A DNA stretch of 64,000 nucleotides from Bacteroidales bacterium. Its GTDB lineage: Bacteria > Bacteroidota > Bacteroidia > Bacteroidales > P3. Where the stretch lies: assembly GCA_017616895.1 (NCBI GenBank), contig JAFZXE010000019.1, positions 62,001 to 126,000 on the forward strand, given 5' to 3'. The position numbers and the translations under genes were made by a program. The notes below the pieces were generated by a model. It made no database searches. It saw only the letters and a list, made by a program, of their open reading frames with translations, and was not told the DNA's origin. Shown in pieces: positions 57,984-64,000 of the stretch; positions within the stretch are counted from its first letter, which is position 1; each line of letters opens with the position of its first letter.

Positions 57984-58433
57984 TTATTCGGCTACGACTT
58001 CGAGTTTCAGTTCGGCTTTGATGTCGCGGTGTATGTTCACCATAGCGGTGTACTCGCCCACGGCCTTGATTTTGTCGCCGTCAACCACGATGTTCTTGCG
58101 ATCCACGTCGTAGTTGTGCTGCTCTTTAAGAGCTTCGGCAACCTGCTGGTTGGTGACCGAGCCGAAGAGCTGGCCGTTTTCACCGACCTTGGCGATGAGC
58201 TTCACGCTCTTGCCGTTGAGAGCCGACTGCAGAGCCTCGGCGTCCTTGCGGATTTTCTCTTCCTTGTGGGCGCGCTGTTTGAGGTTCTCGGCGTGCATTT
58301 TTCTGTTCGACGGGGTAGCGATGATAGCCATACCCTGCGGAAGAAGGTAGTTGTTGGCGTAACCATTCTTCACTTTAACGATATCGTCCTTGTAGCCCAA
58401 ACCGGCCACATCCTGTTTCAGTATGATTTCCAT
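57984..58433 (-). CDS. rplI: Ribosomal protein bL9
   Basis: MEIILKQDVAGLGYKDDIVK followed by NGYANNYLLPQGMA is the L9 N-terminal RNA-binding domain. The central long helix and C-terminal domain follow. Its 149 residues are the normal length. It is the last gene of the rpsF-rpsR-rplI operon. Confidence 0.96.
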   Translation of the reverse strand: MEIILKQDVAGLGYKDDIVKVKNGYANNYLLPQGMAIIATPSNRKMHAENLKQRAHKEEKIRKDAEALQSALNGKSVKLIAKVGENGQLFGSVTNQQVAEALKEQHNYDVDRKNIVVDGDKIKAVGEYTAMVNIHRDIKAELKLEVVAE

Positions 58434-58451
58434 TCTTGCTTCCTCCTATTT

Positions 58452-58718
58452 TTATTTGAGACAATCGGCCACGTAAGGCATGAGAGCGATGTGACGAGCG
58501 CGTTTCACAGCCTGTGACACTTTTTTCTGATACTTGTTCGACGTACCGGTGATGCGACGGGGAAGGATCTTGCCCTGCTCGTTGACGAATTTCAGAAGGA
58601 AATCCGCATCTTTATAGTCGATATACTTGATGCCGAGTTTTTTGAAGCGGCAGTATTTTTTGCGCTGCGTTTCGACGGCTATCGGGGTCAAATATTTTAT
58701 TTCGGTTTCGTTTGCCAT
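58452..58718 (-). CDS. rpsR: Ribosomal protein bS18
   Basis: The 88-residue protein contains [20 protein letters not shown] and [20 protein letters not shown], the S18 signature, and ends with [14 protein letters not shown]. It pairs with S6 on the small subunit platform. Confidence 0.96.
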   Translation of the reverse strand: MANETEIKYLTPIAVETQRKKYCRFKKLGIKYIDYKDADFLLKFVNEQGKILPRRITGTSNKYQKKVSQAVKRARHIALMPYVADCLK

Positions 58719-58770
58719 TTTCTTTAATGTTATCTGTTTAACGATTAATTTGATTTACCTCGTGCCTTTC

Positions 58771-59130
58771 TTATTCAGCTGCGGGAGCTTCGGCAGCGGC
58801 TTTCTTGGCGTTGCGTTTTTTCTCGTTGTAAGCCACAGCGTGTTTGTCGAGGGCTACGGTGAGGAAGCGGAGCAGACGCTCGTCGCGCTTGTAGGCGATT
58901 TCGAGGTCGGCGATCAAGCTACCTTCGGCCTTGAACTCGATGAGGTAGTAGTAACCTGTGGTTTTCTTTTTGATAGGATAGGCGAGCTTGCGCATGCCCC
59001 AGTTGTTGGTGAAGACGATTTCTGCACCACGCTCTTTCAAGAAGTTGGTGTACTTCTCGACCGTTTCCTTCATCTGATCGTCAGACAAAACGGGAGTTAC
59101 AATGAAAACGGTTTCGTACTGTTTTACCAT
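58771..59130 (-). CDS. rpsF: Ribosomal protein bS6
   Basis: The 119-residue protein begins MVKQYETVFIVTPVLSDDQM and contains NWGMRKLAYPIKKKTTGYYY, typical of S6. The Ala-rich tail (AKKAAAEAPAAE) replaces the glutamate tail of E. coli. It is the first gene of the S6-S18-L9 operon. Confidence 0.95.
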   Translation of the reverse strand: MVKQYETVFIVTPVLSDDQMKETVEKYTNFLKERGAEIVFTNNWGMRKLAYPIKKKTTGYYYLIEFKAEGSLIADLEIAYKRDERLLRFLTVALDKHAVAYNEKKRNAKKAAAEAPAAE

Positions 59131-59173
59131 GTTTTTAATTGATTAAATTGTTATTTTGTTAACTGATGATATC

Positions 59174-59204
59174 AAAAAAAAAGACAGGGCTCACGTCCTG
59201 TCTT
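59174..59204 (-). terminator. Rho-independent terminator of the tRNA cluster
   Basis: AAGACAGG (59181-59188) and CCTGTCTT (59197-59204) form an 8-bp stem. On the minus strand a T-run corresponding to 59174-59180 follows. It separates the tRNAs from rpsF. Confidence 0.85.
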
Positions 59205-59213
59205 CTAAAGTTT

Positions 59214-59289
<76 letters not shown>

Positions 59290-59335
59290 AAGACCGATTG
59301 TCTGCGGACGACGCTTAGTCGCATCCTTGCGGATG

Positions 59336-59409
59336 TCGGGGTGAGAAGACTCGAACTTCCGGCCTCCACGTCCCGAACGTGGCGCGCTAGCCAACTGCGC
59401 TACACCCCG
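59336..59409 (-). tRNA. tRNA-Pro (anticodon CGG)
   Basis: Acceptor CGGGGTG/CACCCCG, anticodon arm CCACG-TTCGGGA-CGTGG and T arm GGAAG-TTCGAGT-CTTCT. The CCA end is not encoded. Confidence 0.92.
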
Positions 59410-59417
59410 CTAAAAAG

Positions 59418-59490
59418 TGTCCTGGCAGGGACTCGAACCCTGGACCCATTGATTAAGAGTCAATTGCTCTACCAACTGAGCTACCAAGAC
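59418..59490 (-). tRNA. tRNA-Lys (anticodon CTT)
   Basis: Acceptor GTCTTGG/CCAGGAC, anticodon arm ATTGA-CTCTTAA-TCAAT and T arm CAGGG-TTCGAGT-CCCTG. The CCA end is not encoded. Confidence 0.92.
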
Positions 59491-59640
59491 ATCAATTTTT
59501 TTCCGTCTTTATAATGTTGTCGTGACCGGGCCTCGATACTATTATATATTATATGTGTATTTCGGCGTCGTTTAGGACGTGGACGGGTCACAACCCTTAT
59601 CTCAAAGAACTCTTCGTTTTGTAGGATTATCCTACGTTTG

Positions 59641-59723
59641 TACTCCGGGTGGGACTTGAACCCACACGACCTTGCGGTCAAGGGATTTTAAGTCCCTCGT
59701 GTCTACCATTCCACCACCAGAGC
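59641..59723 (-). tRNA. tRNA-Leu (anticodon TAA)
   Basis: A class II tRNA with a long variable arm (TTGACCGCAAGGTCG region), acceptor GCTCTGG/CCGGAGT, anticodon arm AGGGA-CTTAAAA-TCCCT and T arm GTGGG-TTCAAGT-CCCAC. Confidence 0.92.
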
Positions 59724-59788
59724 TTTTCCAAATTGAAAATTGAAAATTGAAAACCCTTCGCCTTTCTATTTCCCTGGTTGGAGACTTG

Positions 59789-59861
<73 letters not shown>

Positions 59862-59962
59862 AGGTTTTCCGGATTCGCTGATATATAAAAACCCAAACAA
59901 ATACCAATCATGAAAAAGAAAGTATTTTTCAGCGAAATCTGGAAATTGTTTCAAAGAACTGG

Positions 59963-60035
<73 letters not shown>

Positions 60036-60061
60036 GGCTTTTTTTTCTGAAAAAGCGGATG

Positions 60062-60069
60062 CAAAAGTA
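60062..60069 (-). promoter_or_regulatory. -7 element (TACTTTTG) of the tRNA cluster
   Basis: TACTTTTG on the minus strand with TTTG about 16 bases further upstream, roughly 27 bases before the first tRNA. Confidence 0.65.
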
Positions 60070-60098
60070 CAAACTTTTTCCGAATCAAAAACTTTTTT

Positions 60099-62732
60099 TC
60101 ACTTTTTCTTCACGATTTTTTTTATCTCGTTGAGTTTCATCAACGCCTCAATCGGTGTAAGTGTATCTATATCAATATCCAACAGTCGGTCTCTGATATC
60201 GAGCAGAGTTGGATCGTCGAGTTGTATAAAACTGAGTTGGAAGCCTTCGCCGGGTGCGGAATTGGATGGTTCGGGTAGTTTTTTTCCTTTTTTTTCGCGG
60301 TCGGAAATCGACTCGTTTTTCGACTCCAGAATCTCCAGCATCGCGTTGGCGCGTTTCAACACCGAGGCGGGCATTCCAGCCATCCTGGCCACATGTATTC
60401 CGAAGCTGTGCTCGCTGCCGCCCGGTTCGAGTTTGCGCATGAAAATCACCTTGTTACCTATCTCCTTGACCGAGATGTGGTAGTTTTTTATACGCTCGTA
60501 GCGGTCGGCCATCTCTATCAGTTCGTGGTAGTGGGTGGCGAAAAGCACCTTGGGCCTTATGCCCTTCTGCTCGTGCAGGTATTCGGTGATGGCCCACGCT
60601 ATCGAGATGCCGTCGTAGGTGCTGGTGCCGCGACCAATCTCGTCGAGCAGCACGAGGCTCCTGTCCGACACATTATTCAATATGCTGGCCGTCTCGTTCA
60701 TCTCCACCATGAAGGTCGATTCGCCCGAGGATATGTTGTCCGACGCGCCCACGCGGGTGAACACCTTGTCAACCACCCCTATCGTGGCCTTCCTCGCGGG
60801 ACAGTAGCACCCCATCTGAGCCATCAGCACAATGAGAGCCGTCTGGCGCAGCAATGCCGACTTACCCGACATGTTGGGGCCGGTGATGATGATTATCTGC
60901 TGGCTATCGCTGTCGAGGCGCACGTTGTTGGCCACATACTGCTCGCCCAGCGGCAGCTGTGTTTCTATCACCGGGTGGCGTCCGTCGATGATGTCGATCA
61001 CGTCGCCGTCGTCCAGCTGAGGACGGCAGTAGCCGTTCGAGAGCGACACCGCCGCAAACGACTGCAGGCAGTCGAGCCGCGCCACCAGCTGCGCGTCGTT
61101 CTGTATCGGCACTATGTATTCGCCCAGCGCGGCGACGAGTTTGTTGTATAGCTGCGCCTCGAGCGCCACGATGCGGTCTTCCGCACCGAGTATCTTCTCC
61201 TCGTATTGTTTCAGTTCGGGGGTGATGTAGCGTTCGGCGTTGGTGAGCGTCTGCTTCCTTATCCACTCGGGCGGCACCTTCTCCTTGTGCACGTTGGTCA
61301 CCTCCAGGTAGTAGCCGAACACGTTGTTGAAGCCCACCTTGAGCGACGGAATGCCCGTGCGTTCGCTTTCCTGCTGCTGCATGCGTGCGAGGTATTCCTT
61401 GCCGCTGCCCGCCATATCGCGCAGCTCGTCGAGTTCGGCGTTCACCCCTTTGGCTATCACGCCGCCCTTGTCGAGTTTCACCGGAGGCTCCTCGTTCACC
61501 TCGCGCTGCAGCCGTTCGGCTATGGTCATGCAGGGGTTCAGCTGTTCGGCGAAGAGCCCCAGCGCCTTGTCGCCCGACTGTGCGCAGAGCTGTTTCAGCT
61601 CCCTGATGCCCTCGAGCGAGCGCCTCATCTGTATGAGTTCCCTGGGGTTGATACGTCCCACCGATGCCTTCGAAGCCAAGCGTTCCAGGTCGCCTATGCC
61701 CCGCACCACTTGCTGCAGCTTCTGCATCAGCTCGCGGCTGCGCACCAGGTAATCCACCACCGCGAGGCGTTCCTCTATGAGACACACCTCTTTGAGCGGC
61801 ATGAGCATCCAGCGTCGCAGCTGGCGCGACCCCATGGGGGTGAGCGTCTGGTCGAGCACCGCGAGAAGCGTCTTGGCGTTCTCGTGGGGCGAGTGCACCA
61901 GCTCGAGGTTCCTCACGGTGAACTTGTCGAGCCACACATAGCGGTCCTCGTCGATGCGGCTTATCTTGGTGATATGCTGCGTGCGGTCGTGCTGGGTGTC
62001 CTGCAGGTAGTAGAGCGCCGCGCCTGCCGCCACGATGCCCGCATCCAAGCCGTCGATGCCGAAGCCTTTGAGCGACGTGGTGTCGAACTGCTTCATCAGC
62101 AGCTCCTCGGCGAAGTCTTTGGTAAACACCCAATCCTCGAAGGTGTTGGTATAGTAGCGCTCCGAGTAGTTGTCCTTGAACCAGTGGAGCTTCTTGCGCT
62201 GCAGCACTATCTCCGACGGAGCGAAGCTCTGCAGCAGCTTGTCGATATATTCGTCGTCGCCCTGCGCCACATAGAACTCGCCCGTCGAGACATCGAGGAA
62301 GCTTATGCCGTGAATCTTGTCGGTCAGATGCAATCCGCACAGGAAGTTGTTCTCCTTCACCTCCAGCACATTGTCGTTGTACGACACACCCGGAGTCACC
62401 AGCTCGGTGATGCCACGTTTCACGAGCCCTTTGGTCGATTTAGGGTCTTCGAGCTGCTCGCATATCGCCACCCTCAAGCCAGAGCGCACCAGCTTGGGCA
62501 GGTATTGGTCGATGGCGTGGTAAGGTATTCCCGCGAGGTCGCAGTAGCCGCCCCCACCGCTGGCTTTGCGGGTGAGGGTGATGCCCAGGATGGCCGACGC
62601 CTTGCGCGCGTCCTCGCCGAACGTCTCGTAGAAGTCGCCCACACGAAACAGCAGCATCGCGTCGGGAAACTGTCGTTTCATCTCGGCATGCTGCCGCATC
62701 AAAGGAGATTCGTTTTCAGCGCTTTTGGCCAT
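60099..62732 (-). CDS. mutS: DNA mismatch repair protein MutS
   Basis: The 877-residue protein has the mismatch-binding Phe-x-Glu region (LFRVGDFYETFGEDA), connector and core domains, and the C-terminal ATPase. The ATPase has Walker A GPNMSGKSALLRQ, the signature SSGESTFMVEM and Walker B LVLLDEIGRGTSTYDG. The start at 62732 (MAKSAENESP) follows a TAACTTTG promoter element (62761-62754). The longer frame would begin with a TTG lying inside that element. Standard length for MutS1. Confidence 0.95.
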   Translation of the reverse strand: MAKSAENESPLMRQHAEMKRQFPDAMLLFRVGDFYETFGEDARKASAILGITLTRKASGGGGYCDLAGIPYHAIDQYLPKLVRSGLRVAICEQLEDPKSTKGLVKRGITELVTPGVSYNDNVLEVKENNFLCGLHLTDKIHGISFLDVSTGEFYVAQGDDEYIDKLLQSFAPSEIVLQRKKLHWFKDNYSERYYTNTFEDWVFTKDFAEELLMKQFDTTSLKGFGIDGLDAGIVAAGAALYYLQDTQHDRTQHITKISRIDEDRYVWLDKFTVRNLELVHSPHENAKTLLAVLDQTLTPMGSRQLRRWMLMPLKEVCLIEERLAVVDYLVRSRELMQKLQQVVRGIGDLERLASKASVGRINPRELIQMRRSLEGIRELKQLCAQSGDKALGLFAEQLNPCMTIAERLQREVNEEPPVKLDKGGVIAKGVNAELDELRDMAGSGKEYLARMQQQESERTGIPSLKVGFNNVFGYYLEVTNVHKEKVPPEWIRKQTLTNAERYITPELKQYEEKILGAEDRIVALEAQLYNKLVAALGEYIVPIQNDAQLVARLDCLQSFAAVSLSNGYCRPQLDDGDVIDIIDGRHPVIETQLPLGEQYVANNVRLDSDSQQIIIITGPNMSGKSALLRQTALIVLMAQMGCYCPARKATIGVVDKVFTRVGASDNISSGESTFMVEMNETASILNNVSDRSLVLLDEIGRGTSTYDGISIAWAITEYLHEQKGIRPKVLFATHYHELIEMADRYERIKNYHISVKEIGNKVIFMRKLEPGGSEHSFGIHVARMAGMPASVLKRANAMLEILESKNESISDREKKGKKLPEPSNSAPGEGFQLSFIQLDDPTLLDIRDRLLDIDIDTLTPIEALMKLNEIKKIVKKK

Positions 62733-62753
62733 CGGCGTACATTTTTGGGAATG

Positions 62754-62761
62754 CAAAGTTA
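62754..62761 (-). promoter_or_regulatory. -7 element (TAACTTTG) of mutS
   Basis: TAACTTTG on the minus strand, 21 bases before the chosen ATG, giving a leader of about 15 nt. Confidence 0.6.
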
Positions 62762-62957
62762 CATATTTACCCCCAGTCGCCGCTCACCCCCCGTCGCCCT
62801 TTTTGCAACACTCCACAATAACAAAAAAATTATCAGCACGTTACATGCTGATAACTTTTTATAATTGACAATAAAAGTGAAATTGTGAATTGTGAATTGT
62901 GAATTGACAAATGAAACTCGACCCTTTTAAACCTTAAACTCTTAAACTTGAAACAGA

Positions 62958-63686
62958 CTATCGTCTGTTGCTGTACACCATAATGTAGTAGAACAATGTT
63001 GCAAGAGAGGTGACCGCCGCCATCACGTAGGTGTAGGCAGCCGACCTCAAGGCACTCTCGGCGTAGCGATGAGTGTCGGGCGATGTGATGCTATGGGTGT
63101 TGAGCCACACCAGCGCACGTTTCGAAGCGTTGATTTCCACCGGCAGCGTCACCACGGTGAAGAGAGTCGTCAAAGCGTAGAGCCCGATGCCCACGAGCAG
63201 CAGCGTGGTGCCCAGCCTGTTCACCAGCAGCATGCCCGCCAGCATCACCCACATGACGAACTTGTTCGAAAAGTTCACCGTCGGCACCAGCGTCGAGCGC
63301 ATCTGCAGCCAGGCATACCCCGTGGCGTGCTGCACCGCATGGCCACATTCGTGAGCCGCCACAGCCGCCGCCGCCACACTCGTGCCGTGATAGACGTCGT
63401 GGCTGAGGTTGAGCGTTTTGTTCACCGGGTTGTAGTGGTCGGTGAGGGTTCCGTTGACCTCCTGCACGGTCACGTCGTGTATGTCGTTGTCGTAGAGCAT
63501 CTTCTCGGCCACCTCGCGACCCGTCATGCCGTAGTTCATCGGTATCTTCGAGTAGCTTTTGAATTTGCGTTCCACGCTCTTGCTCACGATGAAGCTCACG
63601 ATAGAGAGCAGGATGAAGGCGAACCACATAATGGCGGTGTTCGCGCCGCCTCCGCCGTAGATAAGGAGTATAGTGTCGGTCGTCAT
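62958..63686 (-). CDS. YugP-like membrane zinc metallopeptidase
   Basis: The 242-residue protein has an N-terminal membrane segment (TAIMWFAFILLSIVSFIVSK), the zinc motif AAHECGHAVQHATGY (HExxH) preceded by LSHDVYHGTSVAAAAV, and further membrane segments (FVMWVMLAGMLLV, TLLLVGIGLYALTTLFTVVT, YVMAAVTSLATLFYYIMV). That is the YugP/DUF zinc-dependent peptidase family. The substrate is unknown. Confidence 0.88.
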   Translation of the reverse strand: MTTDTILLIYGGGGANTAIMWFAFILLSIVSFIVSKSVERKFKSYSKIPMNYGMTGREVAEKMLYDNDIHDVTVQEVNGTLTDHYNPVNKTLNLSHDVYHGTSVAAAAVAAHECGHAVQHATGYAWLQMRSTLVPTVNFSNKFVMWVMLAGMLLVNRLGTTLLLVGIGLYALTTLFTVVTLPVEINASKRALVWLNTHSITSPDTHRYAESALRSAAYTYVMAAVTSLATLFYYIMVYSNRR

Positions 63687-63873
63687 AGCGTTTCAGTATT
63701 TAGACATATAATAACGGCAATCGAGGGCGTTTATTGCCCACCCGCCGAACGGCGAACACCAGAAGACATCTCTGGCGAAGACAGCCAGGATTCCCGCAGA
63801 ACCATTCTTCGGGCGGGTTCTCGCGGAAAGATTTTTTCATCGAACACAAATGACACAAAAAGTTGATTAAAAA
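63687..63873. other. Spacer between the YugP-like gene and a second DUF4143 ATPase gene
   Basis: It holds G/C-rich inverted segments (CCGCAGAACC with GGTTCTCGCGG, about 63796-63829) and an A/T-rich end. I see no gene. Confidence 0.5.
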
Positions 63874-64000
63874 TCATATCACCTCCAATTCCGGCAATAT
63901 AACGGAATCACCTAGAGCCTGATTTTGAAGGAACATACTGTAATAAACAGGCATATAGACAACCGCATCCTTTTTATAAACATGTCGCTCATTTGAGAAA
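63874..64000 (-). CDS. C-terminal end of a second DUF4143-type AAA ATPase (runs off right edge)
   Basis: The last 41 codons read SNERHVYKKDAVVYMPVYYS, then MFLQNQALGDSVILPELEVI and a TGA at 63876-63874. They align with the end of the ATPase at 3005-4363 (LSNNRVVKTVGQTTYMPIYY, VMF). The shared pattern SN-R-V--------YMP-YY-MF supports a paralogue, but the rest of the gene is outside the window. Confidence 0.65.
   Translation of the reverse strand, partial: FSNERHVYKKDAVVYMPVYYSMFLQNQALGDSVILPELEVI

Noticed and set aside
61206..62864. 552-codon plus-strand open frame opposite mutS (similarly 60904-62340 on the minus strand in another frame)
   Set aside because: Shadow frames in G/C-biased codons of mutS, Arg/His-rich and without motifs.

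Overview
This is a chromosomal window from a member of the Bacteroidota, most likely order Bacteroidales. The sequence support is the promoter style (TTTG about 18-20 bp before TAnnTTTG, found in front of most operons), the long form of NusB, a PPi-type phosphofructokinase, Gram-negative lipid A and TatA/TatC genes, YfhO-like and DUF4369/DUF1573 lipoproteins, and intergenic spaces full of short A/T-rich tandem repeats. I cannot name the species.

Layout. 1-6.5 kb (minus): a partial YfhO-like membrane protein, a sugar (GHMP) kinase, an AAA/DUF4143 ATPase that looks like an inserted cassette, and a PgpH-type c-di-AMP phosphodiesterase. 6.6-19.3 kb: a 36-codon micro-ORF followed by an 11-bp repeat array, a PflX-like radical SAM protein, PepD, an ADP-forming acyl-CoA synthetase, guanine deaminase, LpxH, AroC, an FKBP isomerase, butyrate kinase and a secreted HExxH protein. 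19.3-32.5 kb is the accessory region. It starts with about 1.9 kb lacking convincing genes but rich in inverted repeats and nested RNA-like structure. Then come several unknown small proteins, followed by an RNA-repair operon (RtcB ligase, Pnkp-like kinase, Thg1-like 3'-5' polymerase) with many structured RNA-like elements. A membrane-anchored Mrr-type nuclease and a DUF1016 nuclease follow. 32.5-64 kb is mostly housekeeping: DUF58, thioredoxin, EnvC-like, PPi-PFK, HU, a second micro-ORF/array element, LeuS, NusB-DUF1573, YajC-YbbR-CoaE, a GH3/serine-hydrolase fusion, a DnaJ/TerB protein, DUF748-IspD, a Tat-linked iron-sulfur redox operon with TatA, TatC and MntP, ribosomal proteins S6-S18-L9, six tRNAs, MutS, a zinc peptidase and the end of a second DUF4143 ATPase.

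The strongest candidate for an undescribed system is the RNA-repair operon at 24.9-28.3 kb. From a TACTTTTG promoter at 28262 the transcript would run about 590 nt before rtcB. It passes through a series of self-complementary segments, including two 56-nt tRNA-shaped elements (7-bp acceptor-like stem, 3-bp D-like arm, 5-bp/7-nt anticodon-like arm, no T arm). One lies just before rtcB and one just before the kinase gene, and they differ by changes that keep the stems paired. A second candidate is the pair of near-identically built units at 6.6 and 39.2 kb: promoter, 19-nt leader, 36-codon ORF ending in QNARLQ..E.QR, then twelve 11-bp repeats. Third, the DUF4143 ATPase gene is flanked by a 27-bp exact duplication of the end of the neighbouring gene, as expected if it inserted there.

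All calls come from reading the sequence. Family names rest on recognised motifs and no database search was run.
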